Assembly (NCBI GenBank): GCA_023393635.1
Contig: JAEWKT010000032.1
Location: forward strand, 241,658 to 305,657
Source of the DNA: Pseudomonadota bacterium
Lineage (GTDB): Bacteria; Pseudomonadota; Gammaproteobacteria; Pseudomonadales; Moraxellaceae
Reading direction: 5' to 3'
DNA length: 64,000 nucleotides
Shown: one piece after another, positions 35,731 through 44,861 of the stretch
How the letters are laid out: each line of letters opens with the position of its first letter
How positions within the stretch are numbered: the first letter of the stretch is position 1
Notes under the pieces: generated by a model
Told to the model about the DNA's origin: nothing
The model's input: only the letters and a program-made list of their open reading frames with translations
Databases searched by the model: none
Program-made: the position numbers and the translations under genes

Positions 35731-38198
35731 AATGTTTCCACCTGTTGATAACCTAAAATTTTCTGTTGTAGCAAGCTGTTTAAATTGCCTGAAAAACCTG
35801 CCAGACCTTTTAAAGAAATTTCCATCATAATTGCACGCTTGGGTTTCACACCTGCTGTGGTGGGCTCGTCCAAATCGTTATAATAGGAACGCCCATATAG
35901 TGATGCACGCCAGCAGCATGCATCGTAGTTTATCCCTAGCAACCATTCACGTGATAAATTATTGTCTAAATCATATTGCATGTAGCCCATCACGCGCCAT
36001 TGATTGTATAGCGGCTGAATAAAACCACCAGTGACTTGACTGTAAGCCTGTTGGTTTTGCGAGCTGATATTGCGTCGGTAATAATAGCCTGTGTTGTAAA
36101 TACTGCCATTATCGCCTGTGTAGTTAAGTTGTACATCATTTTCCGAGTTATTGCCATTTGCTAACCACAATGAGTTGGCATTAATGGAAAAATTACGGCT
36201 AAGTTGACTACCAATAGCGATGGCTGGCCCTGAGTTCTTGGCAGTAGCAATGGGGTCTTCTGGCATCAAGCGTACTTTACGGTCACTTAAATAATGGCTT
36301 TGGCCAAGGCTTAGCCGTAATCGTTCGAGCCCTACTGTATCAAATGCACGATAAGTGACCCCAAGCGAGGCAAAATTATTATCATCTAAGCGATCGTGGC
36401 CATAAAAACGATAGGGATTAAATAGTTGATCATAATTTAAAGAGGCTGTGGTGGTATCAAAGTTGGGATAATTGGTTTGATCACGATAAGGTGCATAGGC
36501 ATAAAAGAATCGGGGCGTAATGCTTTGCAAATAACGCCCATCACGCTCAAACACTGCACTTGCATCAAAGGTAAATTGTGGCACCACTGCTGAGCGTTGA
36601 TTGCTACCATCATCAGTTCTTAGACTTTGGCTATTGACGGTATCACGATCATAAAAGGTATTGACGTTACGAACCGATAGTTCAGGCTTGGCATAACCCC
36701 ATTGATTGCGCCACGTATAACTTGTTGCCAGACGATTATAAATACGGGTACCGCTACTTTCTAGGGAAGAGCCATCATCAATTGATTTTTTAAAATAAGC
36801 GGTGTCATTTTGTGCTTCATATTGCAGGCCAAATGGTGAACCCTGCCGATAGTTGAGTAGCAATTGCGGTAAACGCGCATAAGGCTTGTCTATATCAGGC
36901 GTATCCTGATCCACAGTTTGAAAGGACTGTACACGGAACAAACCCGTAAGACCAGGAATACCATTGTCATAATAAATAGACCATGTGCGCGGTAAATTTA
37001 AAATACTTTGACTAGATGGGTCAGTATTTAAATCAGTGAAATAATCTTTATCAGATACATAGTTAAAATCAACCGTAGTTCGCCATGATGGGTCAATTTG
37101 CCAAGCATGTTGATAGCTGGCCGCTTTGCGGTCTTCATTAAATAATTGATCGGAAGGCAAATAACCCCCAGATAACTGACCTGCGCCATAATCACTGGTT
37201 AAATAGCGAAATTCACCCTCTGTCATTAAACCGCGTCGGCCTAAATAGCGCGGTGTTAAGGTTAAGTCGTAATTGGGCGCTAAATTAAAATAATACGGCA
37301 CACTAAGTTGCAAGCCACCATCATTGGTGTAGCCAGTGGTCGGAACCAAAAACCCAGAAGTACGCCTGTCATCAATGGGGAAATTAAAATATGGTACCTT
37401 AATGACGGGTGTGTTTTTTATATATAAGGTTGAGTCACGGGTAATGCCACGTCCTGTGTTTTCGTTAAGCTCAATTTCCTTGGCACGCAATTGCCATACT
37501 GGTTTGTCGCTGGGTTCGCAAGTAGAGTAGGTGGCATTTTCAAAACGGGTAATGCCATTGCCATGACGATCAATTAATTCTGCCTGGCCATGGGCGCGTT
37601 GGGCTTCGCTAATATATAAGCTATTAGAGATTTGCCCAGTCTCATCGTTTAAATGATAAACTGCCCGATCACTTTGGGTGAGTAAGCCAGCATCCATTAA
37701 CTGCACATGCCCTTGGGCAGTGGCCACAGTCTGCGAAGCATCCAGTTTGATTTTATCCGCCTGAATCGAACGGCCTGGCTGGTCAATTTTTACATTACCA
37801 CTCAATTCAGCGCCGTCATTGGGATCATAATAGCCATAATCTGCTGTAATGACTGAGGTGGCTTGTTCTGGAGCTACTGCTTTGATAGTGGGATCAATCG
37901 GCGTCACCCAGGTACCCCGACACGTGGCAGGAACTTGACGCTGCCGATCAATAGGCATTTTCGCAATTTGCTCGCGATTTAAATAATACTGATTAAAATA
38001 ATCTTGTGTTTCTTTAGGTCTAGCAGCCAAGTGTGCAAAATCTGAGCTGTTGTTATCGGTAGGTGTGGCTGAATGATCTACAACCTGAGCTTCATCTGCG
38101 TGCGCGCTTATGGGTAAAATAGGCGTGAGTGAACACACTATTAATGCAGCCGCGAGAGGATGCAACTGAAATTGATGGGAAAAAACGCAATTGGGCAT
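35715..38198 (-). CDS. lptD: LptD, outer-membrane LPS/LOS assembly protein
   Basis: An 827-residue protein. A signal sequence (cleavage near SAHA) is followed by the OstA/LptA-like periplasmic domain (about 110-240; ADYGYYDPNDGAELSGNV) and a large beta-barrel with blocks such as FPIDDRRTSGFLVPTTGY and DACCWRASLYGRSY. The Cys residues of CRGTW, YSTCEPS and ACCW could form the disulfides LptD needs. It places LPS or LOS in the outer leaflet together with LptE. ATG 38198 was chosen over a GTG four codons upstream; neither has a strong ribosome site. Confidence 0.95.
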   Translation of the reverse strand: MPNCVFSHQFQLHPLAAALIVCSLTPILPISAHADEAQVVDHSATPTDNNSSDFAHLAARPKETQDYFNQYYLNREQIAKMPIDRQRQVPATCRGTWVTPIDPTIKAVAPEQATSVITADYGYYDPNDGAELSGNVKIDQPGRSIQADKIKLDASQTVATAQGHVQLMDAGLLTQSDRAVYHLNDETGQISNSLYISEAQRAHGQAELIDRHGNGITRFENATYSTCEPSDKPVWQLRAKEIELNENTGRGITRDSTLYIKNTPVIKVPYFNFPIDDRRTSGFLVPTTGYTNDGGLQLSVPYYFNLAPNYDLTLTPRYLGRRGLMTEGEFRYLTSDYGAGQLSGGYLPSDQLFNEDRKAASYQHAWQIDPSWRTTVDFNYVSDKDYFTDLNTDPSSQSILNLPRTWSIYYDNGIPGLTGLFRVQSFQTVDQDTPDIDKPYARLPQLLLNYRQGSPFGLQYEAQNDTAYFKKSIDDGSSLESSGTRIYNRLATSYTWRNQWGYAKPELSVRNVNTFYDRDTVNSQSLRTDDGSNQRSAVVPQFTFDASAVFERDGRYLQSITPRFFYAYAPYRDQTNYPNFDTTTASLNYDQLFNPYRFYGHDRLDDNNFASLGVTYRAFDTVGLERLRLSLGQSHYLSDRKVRLMPEDPIATAKNSGPAIAIGSQLSRNFSINANSLWLANGNNSENDVQLNYTGDNGSIYNTGYYYRRNISSQNQQAYSQVTGGFIQPLYNQWRVMGYMQYDLDNNLSREWLLGINYDACCWRASLYGRSYYNDLDEPTTAGVKPKRAIMMEISLKGLAGFSGNLNSLLQQKILGYQQVETLWNER

Positions 38199-38518
38199 AA
38201 TGGTCAGCACAAAGCTAATAATAAATTCTCAGCGAATGATAGAGAATAACACTGCCCAATTCCAATAAAATATTGGTTTTAATTGTGTTTATGCCTTTTT
38301 GATGCAAGGTTTTTATGCCAAAAATCGGTATTATGCAAACTTCTGCAAATCAATTACTTATCGAGTGGTTTTGCAGGTTGTTTTGCTGTCAGTTAGGCAA
38401 ATGAAAAGATAGATTTGGAATGTCTTATAGGCCATGACTTTATAATTCTGTCCAACTTGTTGTACAGTTATTTCTAAGGTATACTTGTACAATAAGTTGA
38501 ACATGTGAGGATAGAGCC
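38199..38518. promoter_or_regulatory. Divergent region lptD / yefM with TA promoter and TGTACA operators
   Basis: The 320-bp spacer drives lptD leftward and the toxin-antitoxin pair rightward. For the pair, TTGTTG (38457-38462), a 17-nt spacer and TATACT (38480-38485) form a promoter. TGTACA occurs at 38461-38466 and inside the palindrome TTGTACAA at 38485-38492, both touching the promoter. TGTACA is the core of the known E. coli YefM-YoeB operator. GAGGA lies 7 nt before the yefM ATG. I see no clear lptD promoter hexamers. Confidence 0.6.
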
Positions 38519-38776
38519 ATGCGTATTGTTACCTATACTGAAGCACGTAATAATTTAAAAAGTGTATTGGATCATGCCATTGATGATGCCGATGTTACTG
38601 TAGTAACACGCCGTGAAGGGCAACATGCGGTGGTGATGGGGCAAGCATATTATGAAAGTCTGATGGAAACCCTGCATTTACTTTCTTCACCTACCAATGC
38701 AGCACATTTGGCCAAGTCGATTGCAGAGTACCGTGCTGGTCAGGCAAAGCGACGTGAGCTGGATACTACTGAATGA
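38519..38776 (+). CDS. yefM: YefM-type antitoxin (Phd/YefM family)
   Basis: An 85-residue antitoxin: MRIVTYTEARNNLKSVLD, VTRREGQHAVVMGQAYYESL and LLSSPTNAAHLAKSIAE are classic YefM. The N-terminal half binds the operator and the tail masks YoeB. It overlaps the toxin gene by four bases (ATGA), as in known pairs. Autorepression is likely given TGTACA sites over the promoter. Confidence 0.95.
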   Translation: MRIVTYTEARNNLKSVLDHAIDDADVTVVTRREGQHAVVMGQAYYESLMETLHLLSSPTNAAHLAKSIAEYRAGQAKRRELDTTE

Positions 38777-39036
38777 GCCGTATTGTTTGTTTTACGCCTA
38801 CAGCATGGGAGGATTATCAATACTGGCAGGGACAGGACAAAAAGATATTAAAACGTATTAATCTTCTGGTTAACGCTGCTGGTCATGACCCATTTGAAGG
38901 TATTGGCAAGCCCGAACCATTACTCGGTAACTTAAGCGGTTTCTGGAGCAGGCGTATTGATGATAAGCATCGCGTGGTTTATGCAGTAACTGATGCTGAT
39001 ATTACCGTGATTGCTTGTCGCGGCCATTATGATTAA
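38773..39036 (+). CDS. yoeB: YoeB-type toxin, ribosome-dependent mRNA endonuclease
   Basis: An 87-residue YoeB: FTPTAWEDYQYWQGQDKKIL, RINLLV, GIGKPEPLLGNLSGFWSRRI and the end VIACRGHYD. The residues needed for cleavage in the E. coli protein (Glu of KPEPL, Arg of SRRID, His of GHY) are present, so it looks active. It cuts mRNA on the ribosome when the antitoxin is degraded. It is preceded by yefM with a four-base overlap. Confidence 0.95.
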   Translation: MSRIVCFTPTAWEDYQYWQGQDKKILKRINLLVNAAGHDPFEGIGKPEPLLGNLSGFWSRRIDDKHRVVYAVTDADITVIACRGHYD

Positions 39037-39259
39037 ATCCATTAAGTAATGGTAGTAAAAGATAGTATCAGGTTAAGGGAATTTGAGTCTTTACTATCCT
39101 GACGTGTCATCTATTTAGTCCATATATTTTTGGCGCTTGATTCTTTTTTTTGCAGAAATTTTGCAGTGATAATATAACTTAAAAATTTAGTACAGTAAAA
39201 ACAATGTTTTATGTTGAGGTTTTTTAAATCGATGCTTTAAGCCAATACTAGAGAAAAAT

Positions 39260-39293
39260 AAGCCAAGCGGCTACACTCATGGGCTAGGCTTTT
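39260..39293 (+). terminator. Possible weak terminator after the yefM-yoeB pair
   Basis: AAGCC-A-AGC (39260-39268) can pair with GCT-A-GGCTT (39283-39291), with one A-A mismatch and a 14-nt loop, followed by a short T stretch. The T-run is weak, so termination may be partial. The 223 bp between yoeB and this hairpin hold no gene I can support. Confidence 0.35.
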
Positions 39294-39333
39294 GTGTATT
39301 CCTTTTAATATATCGTTCAAAATGGATCGTTTT

Positions 39334-40380
39334 ATGGCAACAACGCGAGAACAAGTACTATCTGAGTGGGTAAAACAACAATTAAATGATTCAGAACTGA
39401 GCATTCATCCATTAGCGGGGGATGCTAGTTTTCGTCGCTATGCACGTATATTAACTCAGCAACAAGGCCAGACAAAAAGCTATATGCTGATGGATGCACC
39501 TACTGATAAAGAAGACAGCCAGCCCTTTGTAGATATCGCCAGCTGGTTTGATGCGCATCAGGTGCGCGTACCGCATATTGTGGCACAAGACTTAAAGCAA
39601 GGCTTTATTCTACTTGAAGATTTTGGCGATACATTATTATCCCAAGTGCTAAATTTAGACACAGCCGATAGGTATTACCATCAAGCAATAGATCAATTGT
39701 TGCATCTGCAAAAACTGCCTGGCAATGACGGTTTAATACCAGCGTATGATGCGCCAAAGCTGATTGCAGAAATGTCCCTGTTTGATGAGTGGTTTTTGCG
39801 TCAGTATTTAAATATTCAAATGACGACAGAAGAAAGCCAGCTGTTAACAGATACCTACAATTTACTGGCTAATACTGCTGTGGCACAACCGCAAGTGGTA
39901 GTTCATCGTGACTATCACTGCCGTAATTTAATGGTTTTGGAAAACGATTCTAATTTAGGAATTATTGATTTTCAGGATGCCGTAGTGGGTGCTTATACTT
40001 ACGACTTAATTTCTATATTGCGTGATGCCTATGTGCAGTGGCCAGCCCATAAAGTACAAGAATGGATGCAATATTTTTGGCAGCATTTGCCAGATGAACA
40101 AACACAAACCAAGATACTTAATGATTTTAAGCGTGAGTTTGACTTTATGGCAGCGCAGCGTCATTTAAAAGTATTGGGTATTTTTATTCGCCTAAACCTG
40201 CGTGATGGCAAAACAGGCTATATGAAAGATCTGCCTCTGGTATTGCATTATTTATTGCATGAAGTGCAGGGCTATGCAGAATTAAAAGATTTTAGTGAGT
40301 TTTTGCAACAGCGTATATTGCCTGCATTCTTACAACAGCAGCCAGAAAGTCGCAGTGTAGTGTTAGGGCAAATGTCATGA
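39334..40380 (+). CDS. amgK: AmgK, anomeric N-acetylmuramate/N-acetylglucosamine kinase
   Basis: A 348-residue phosphotransferase of the APH-like kinase fold: LAGDASFRRYAR near the start, the catalytic VVHRDYHCRNLMV and the metal-binding LGIIDFQDAVVGAYTYDL. AmgK phosphorylates MurNAc recycled from peptidoglycan, feeding MurU. ATG 39334 was chosen because GGA lies upstream; ATG 39322 is possible. It overlaps murU by four bases (ATGA). The usual lptD/amgK divergence is interrupted here by the toxin-antitoxin pair. Confidence 0.9.
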   Translation: MATTREQVLSEWVKQQLNDSELSIHPLAGDASFRRYARILTQQQGQTKSYMLMDAPTDKEDSQPFVDIASWFDAHQVRVPHIVAQDLKQGFILLEDFGDTLLSQVLNLDTADRYYHQAIDQLLHLQKLPGNDGLIPAYDAPKLIAEMSLFDEWFLRQYLNIQMTTEESQLLTDTYNLLANTAVAQPQVVVHRDYHCRNLMVLENDSNLGIIDFQDAVVGAYTYDLISILRDAYVQWPAHKVQEWMQYFWQHLPDEQTQTKILNDFKREFDFMAAQRHLKVLGIFIRLNLRDGKTGYMKDLPLVLHYLLHEVQGYAELKDFSEFLQQRILPAFLQQQPESRSVVLGQMS

Positions 40381-41081
40381 AAGCAATGATTTTAGCGGCA
40401 GGGCTAGGAACGCGCATGCGGCCACTTACCTTGGAGCTGCCTAAACCATTACTTTGTGTGGCTGACAAACCTTTAATTGTATGGCACATAGAAGCGTTAA
40501 AACGCGCAGGTATTCATGAGATTGTGATTAACTGCGCGTGGCTGGCCGAGAAATTGATGCAGGCCTTAGGTGATGGTAGTCAGTTTGGAGTAAAAATTCA
40601 CTGGTCGGTTGAAAGTGAGGCTTTAGAAACAGCTGGCGGCATTATTAATGCACTACCATTATTAGGTGAGGCTCCTTTTCTACTCATCAATGGCGATGTA
40701 TGGACACGCTTTGATTACGCGCAACTGTGCAAGCATAAGTTAGGCACTGATCTTGCGCACTTAATGTTGGTAGAGAATCCACCGCAGCATCCTGATGGTG
40801 ATTTTATCTTGGCCAGTCAGCGTGTGTATGCGCCACAGGACAATAATGTGGCATTAGCGCAACAAGGCGCCCAGCAGCTTACCTTTGCGGGTATTAGTGT
40901 GTTATCTCCTAAATTGTTTGCTAATCTTGAACACGGTAAAAGACCACTTGCGCCTTTATTGCGACAAGCCATGCAATTAGGGCAAGTCAGTGGTGCTCAG
41001 CTAACTGAGGCATGGGTAGATGTGGGCACGCCTGAACGCTTGTTTGACCTTGATCAGCACATTAAAACGCAGCAAATTTAA
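40377..41081 (+). CDS. murU: MurU, N-acetylmuramate-1-phosphate uridylyltransferase
   Basis: A 234-residue nucleotidyltransferase with AMILAAGLGTRMRPLTLELP, KPLLCVADKPLI and the metal site INGDVWTRFD. It makes UDP-MurNAc from MurNAc-1-phosphate, a salvage route that bypasses the fosfomycin target MurA. It is translationally coupled to amgK. Confidence 0.93.
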   Translation: MKAMILAAGLGTRMRPLTLELPKPLLCVADKPLIVWHIEALKRAGIHEIVINCAWLAEKLMQALGDGSQFGVKIHWSVESEALETAGGIINALPLLGEAPFLLINGDVWTRFDYAQLCKHKLGTDLAHLMLVENPPQHPDGDFILASQRVYAPQDNNVALAQQGAQQLTFAGISVLSPKLFANLEHGKRPLAPLLRQAMQLGQVSGAQLTEAWVDVGTPERLFDLDQHIKTQQI

Positions 41082-41204
41082 GCCAAATGTCCATTTGCTG
41101 GGCATTCTTAAATTGCAGTGTCTAACAGCATTAGCAATTACTTGTTATGATGCTGCGGTTTTAACTTGTTAGCCCAATATTCAAATACCTAAAGGTGAGC
41201 CTTC

Positions 41205-41834
41205 ATGCATCCCTTGTTTCAGTCTCTACAAGCAGGTACTCAAGCCATGCAGCTTGATTTATCTGAGGCTACTCTTTTACGGTTGTTGCAATATCAGGAT
41301 CAGCTGGTACTGTGGAATAAAGCCTTTAACTTAACAGCTATTCGTGATCCAAAAGAAATGCTGGTGAAGCATTTGCTCGATAGCTTGAGCATTATTGCGC
41401 ATCTGCCGCCAGGACGTTTATTGGATATAGGCACAGGCGGGGGCATGCCTGGTTTTATTGTGGCCTTAGTGCAGCCAGAGCGGGAATGTGTTTTGCTGGA
41501 CAGTAACGGTAAAAAAATCCGCTTTTTGCGTCAGGTCAGTGCGGACATGAAAGTAAGTAACGCAAAGCCCGTACAAAGCCGCATTGAAGATCCTGACATC
41601 ATGCAGCAGCTTGGCCAGTTTGATGTGGTGACTAGCCGTGCGTTTGCATCCTTAACTGATTTTGTCAGCGCAGGTGAACCATTTTTAAAACCCAAAGGCT
41701 ATTTTGCTGCCATGAAAGGTGTGATTCCACAAGATGAGCTACAGCAACTTGTGCATTATCAACAACAAGTGATTGCACTACAGGTGCCACGGCTTGATGA
41801 GCAACGCCATTTGATTTTGTTAAACCAGTGTTAA
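41205..41834 (+). CDS. rsmG: RsmG, 16S rRNA G527 methyltransferase
   Basis: A 209-residue RsmG/GidB: WNKAFNLTAIRDPKEMLVKH, LLDIGTGGGMPG (SAM-binding) and VTSRAFASL. It forms 7-methylguanosine at 16S position 527; loss gives low-level streptomycin resistance. As in many proteobacteria it precedes parAB, but mnmG is not directly upstream here. Confidence 0.95.
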   Translation: MHPLFQSLQAGTQAMQLDLSEATLLRLLQYQDQLVLWNKAFNLTAIRDPKEMLVKHLLDSLSIIAHLPPGRLLDIGTGGGMPGFIVALVQPERECVLLDSNGKKIRFLRQVSADMKVSNAKPVQSRIEDPDIMQQLGQFDVVTSRAFASLTDFVSAGEPFLKPKGYFAAMKGVIPQDELQQLVHYQQQVIALQVPRLDEQRHLILLNQC

Positions 41835-42038
41835 GCCAATATTACATTGGGCTTGGGCATAATAATGATGAGAAAATACAATTGTCAGGTAGGTTTAGCA
41901 TTTAACCTTTAAAAATGCTTTAATATGCGGCTTTAATGCAAGGTCGTTTTGGTATTTTTTAAACCTGACGGCATGATCTGTGAAATGATATGCCAAACAT
42001 TGCGACCCTATAGTTTTGCGGAAATAAATAGAGCTCTT

Positions 42039-42830
42039 ATGACCGAAATTTTAGCCATTGCTAATCAAAAAGGTGGGGTTGGAAAAACCACCACAGCCGT
42101 GAACCTTGCGGCATCCCTTGCGGTTTTAAAAAAACGTGTTTTATTAATAGACCTTGACCCACAGGGCAATACTACTATGGGTTCAGGAGTACAAAAAAAT
42201 GAGCTTAATTTTAGTGCAGCCGATGTATTGCTAGAAGATGCACCTGTAGAGGCAACCGTATTAACCACCAAAACAGGTTATAAGCTGATTGGGTCCAACC
42301 GTGAACTTGCAGGGGTTGAGTTGGCATTGGCCGAAAAAAACCGCCGTGAGTATGTGTTAAAAGATGCGCTTAATCGTATTGCCGCTGCTTATGATTATAT
42401 TTTAATAGACTGCGCGCCCAGCTTAAACCTCATTACCATCAATGCCCTATGTGCAGCAGATGGGGTGATTATTCCCATGCAATGTGAATACTATGCACTT
42501 GAAGGGCTAGCCGACTTATCCAATACCATTGATCGTATTAATCAGTCACTAAACCCAAACTTACAAATTACAGGGGTATTGCGCACCCTGTTTGATCCAC
42601 GCAACACCTTAACCAATGATGTGTCTAATGAGCTAATTTCGCATTTTGGCGATAAGGTATTTGATACTGTAATTCCACGTAATATTCGCCTGGCCGAAGC
42701 ACCAGCACATGGCATGCCTATTTTGTCCTATGAAAAAAGCTCAAAAGGGGCTATTGCCTATTTAAACCTGGCGGCAGAGTTGGTCAAAAAAACCAAGAAA
42801 CAAAAAATGATGCAAGGAAAAACAGCATGA
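42039..42830 (+). CDS. parA: ParA/Soj chromosome-partition ATPase
   Basis: A 263-residue Soj-type ParA. The deviant Walker A ANQKGGVGKTTTAVNLAA carries the signature Lys, followed by LLIDLDPQGN and LIDCAPSL. I chose ATG 42039 because the motif normally starts a few residues from the N-terminus; an upstream extension to 41949 has no family counterpart. It overlaps parB by four bases. Confidence 0.95.
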   Translation: MTEILAIANQKGGVGKTTTAVNLAASLAVLKKRVLLIDLDPQGNTTMGSGVQKNELNFSAADVLLEDAPVEATVLTTKTGYKLIGSNRELAGVELALAEKNRREYVLKDALNRIAAAYDYILIDCAPSLNLITINALCAADGVIIPMQCEYYALEGLADLSNTIDRINQSLNPNLQITGVLRTLFDPRNTLTNDVSNELISHFGDKVFDTVIPRNIRLAEAPAHGMPILSYEKSSKGAIAYLNLAAELVKKTKKQKMMQGKTA

Positions 42831-43717
42831 GCAAAAAAAGAGGGCTTGCTCAGGGACGTGGTTTAGACGCATTGCTGGGCTCAATTAAGCAAGTTAGCCA
42901 GGAAGTCAAAAGTGCGCATGCAACCCAGGATGAGTTACAGCATATTGAGATCAATCAATTACAGCGCGGCACTTATCAGCCGCGGCGGGAAATTGCCAAC
43001 GAACAAGTAGCCGAGCTAGCTGATTCCATTAAGCGTCATGGTATTATGCAGCCCATTGTGATACGGCGTTTAGGCGAGCAGGCCGCCGTACCATTTGAAA
43101 TTATTGCAGGCGAGCGGCGCTGGCGGGCAGCCCAGTTGGCAGGTCTAACCTATATTCCTGCTTTGGTGCGCGACATTCCTGATGAGCTAGCTATTGCGCT
43201 GGCCTTAATTGAGAATATTCAACGCGAAGATTTAAACCCCATGGAGCAGGCGATTGCACTGCAACGCTTTCATGATGAGTTTGGCATGAGTCACCAGGAA
43301 ATTGCGGATACCGTGGGCAAAGCACGTGCCACCGTGAGTAATTTACTGCGTCTTATGAGCTTGCATGATGACGTAAAAACCATGCTGGATCATGGGGATT
43401 TAGACATGGGACATGCACGTGCTCTATTAGCGCTTAAAAATAAAGATCAGCTCAATGTAGCTAAAGCAGTGGTTGAAAAGGCACTGTCTGTACGCCAAAC
43501 CGAGCAATATATTCGTGACTTAATAAATCCGCCTGTTACCCGAAATAAACCAGCATTGGCCACCGATATAGAGCAGTTGACTCGACGGTTGTCAGAACGG
43601 CTTGGTGCTGCGGTTGAAATCAATCACAACAACAAAGGTAAAGGCAAAATGGTAATTCGCTACCATAGCCTTGATGAGCTTGACGGTATTTTGTCTGTGC
43701 TGGATTCACAATCCTAA
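42827..43717 (+). CDS. parB: ParB/Spo0J chromosome-partition CTPase and parS-binding protein
   Basis: A 296-residue ParB. The CTP-binding region shows YQPRREI, QPIVIRR and the GERRWRAAQLAG motif; ENIQREDLNPMEQA and the helix-turn-helix (HQEIADTVGKARATVSNLLRL) follow; the C-terminus is a dimerisation domain. A long Lys/Gln-rich start precedes the core. No good parS site was seen in this window. It is 54 bp before exbB. Confidence 0.95.
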   Translation: MSKKRGLAQGRGLDALLGSIKQVSQEVKSAHATQDELQHIEINQLQRGTYQPRREIANEQVAELADSIKRHGIMQPIVIRRLGEQAAVPFEIIAGERRWRAAQLAGLTYIPALVRDIPDELAIALALIENIQREDLNPMEQAIALQRFHDEFGMSHQEIADTVGKARATVSNLLRLMSLHDDVKTMLDHGDLDMGHARALLALKNKDQLNVAKAVVEKALSVRQTEQYIRDLINPPVTRNKPALATDIEQLTRRLSERLGAAVEINHNNKGKGKMVIRYHSLDELDGILSVLDSQS

Positions 43718-43771
43718 ATTGAAGTACAGCCTTTTAACGCAACAACAAAAAAGCAAGCAGGAGTAAATTCT

Positions 43772-44449
43772 ATGTGGGAATTGGTAAAAGCAGGTGGGGT
43801 ATTAATGCTGCCATTAATCCTTTGCTCTATTGCCATGTGCGCCATTATTATTGAGCGTGCTATCCGTTTGCGCCTTGATAAAATTGCACCTGCCACCTTA
43901 ATGACACAAGTGAATAAACAGTTGCGTGCAGATACACTAAATGCGCAGTCTATTGTTAAGCTACAGCAGAATAGTGTTTTAGGCGATCTGTTGGCCACAG
44001 GAATACAAAGCCGCGCGCATGGTTTTCAATTTACTGAAAATCAAATGCAAACCCGAGCTAACGAGTTAATTCATCAATTAGAAAAAAATCTAAATTTTCT
44101 AGGCACTATAGGGGCGATTGCACCCTTACTTGGTTTATTAGGTACAGTTATCGGGATTATCGGTGCGTTTATGGCGGTGAATGCAGGGGGTGTAACAGAT
44201 CCAGCCATGCTCGCGGCTGGCGTATCTCAGGCATTGATTACCACCGCTGCAGGCATGGTGGTTGCTATTCCAGCATTGGTTGCATATCGTTATTTTCAGC
44301 GTAGAATTGTTGATATTGCCATGTTGCTTGAAACACGTGGCAATCAATTATTGAGTATGTTGTTCTATCAGGATATGCCTGCATCCGAGCTTAGTGTCAA
44401 TCACACACTGCAACAACCAGATCAGGGCCTTCACTATGAGGCTTCGTAA
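43772..44449 (+). CDS. exbB: ExbB/TolQ-family proton-channel protein
   Basis: A 225-residue protein with three membrane helices (about 10-30, 110-135, 155-175). Family motifs LNFLGTIGAIAPLLGLLGTV and AGVSQALITTAAGMVVAIPA are clear. With the adjacent ExbD-like protein it forms a proton-driven motor. The place upstream of msbA-lpxK matches other Moraxellaceae and Pseudomonas. Whether it powers TonB or another envelope process cannot be told. CAGGAG lies 8 nt before the ATG. Confidence 0.88.
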   Translation: MWELVKAGGVLMLPLILCSIAMCAIIIERAIRLRLDKIAPATLMTQVNKQLRADTLNAQSIVKLQQNSVLGDLLATGIQSRAHGFQFTENQMQTRANELIHQLEKNLNFLGTIGAIAPLLGLLGTVIGIIGAFMAVNAGGVTDPAMLAAGVSQALITTAAGMVVAIPALVAYRYFQRRIVDIAMLLETRGNQLLSMLFYQDMPASELSVNHTLQQPDQGLHYEAS

Positions 44450-44861
44450 ACCCAGCATTGCGCCCATTGAAATTAATTTGACACCAATGATTGACTGTCT
44501 TTTGTTTTTGCTGGTCTTCCTGTTAGTTTCTACCACATTTAATCAATATAGCCGTCTTAATTTAGTTTTGCCTGAGGCAGCGGGTGTCCCTCCAGATAAT
44601 CGCCAACAAAAAATTGAAGTGCTGGTTAAGCCCACAGGTGAGTATCTGGTTAATGGCTTAAGTCTTAGTAGTAATAATGAGGCAGAACTGATGACTGCCA
44701 TTCGCCAGGCGGCAGGAACTGAGCGTAATATCCCTTTTACCATTGCAGCAGATGGAAAAGCGAGTCATCAAGCAGTGGTACAGGTGATGGATGTAGCTGG
44801 CAAACTTGGTTTTGTGAACTTAAATATTAGCACGCGTGTGCCGCATCGAGGTCAACCTTAG
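44436..44861 (+). CDS. exbD: ExbD/TolR-family proton-channel protein
   Basis: A 141-residue protein with one N-terminal membrane helix (about 16-36). IEINLTPMIDCLLFLLVFLL contains the conserved Asp20 needed for proton flow. The remainder is a small periplasmic domain. The ATG at 44436 lies inside the end of exbB (14-bp overlap). Its stop codon overlaps the GTG start of msbA by one base, so exbB-exbD-msbA look like one transcript. Confidence 0.9.
   Translation: MRLRKPSIAPIEINLTPMIDCLLFLLVFLLVSTTFNQYSRLNLVLPEAAGVPPDNRQQKIEVLVKPTGEYLVNGLSLSSNNEAELMTAIRQAAGTERNIPFTIAADGKASHQAVVQVMDVAGKLGFVNLNISTRVPHRGQP

Noticed and set aside
35943..35958. parS-like sequence CCATTCACGTGATAAA
   Set aside because: It shares only 11 of 16 positions with the parS consensus and lies in lptD coding sequence. 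No better match was seen near parAB.
41835..42038. Small gene or RNA between rsmG and parA
   Set aside because: Only an imperfect stem (AAGCCAAT / ATTGGGCTT) without a T-run is visible; the parA frame extends upstream by chance.
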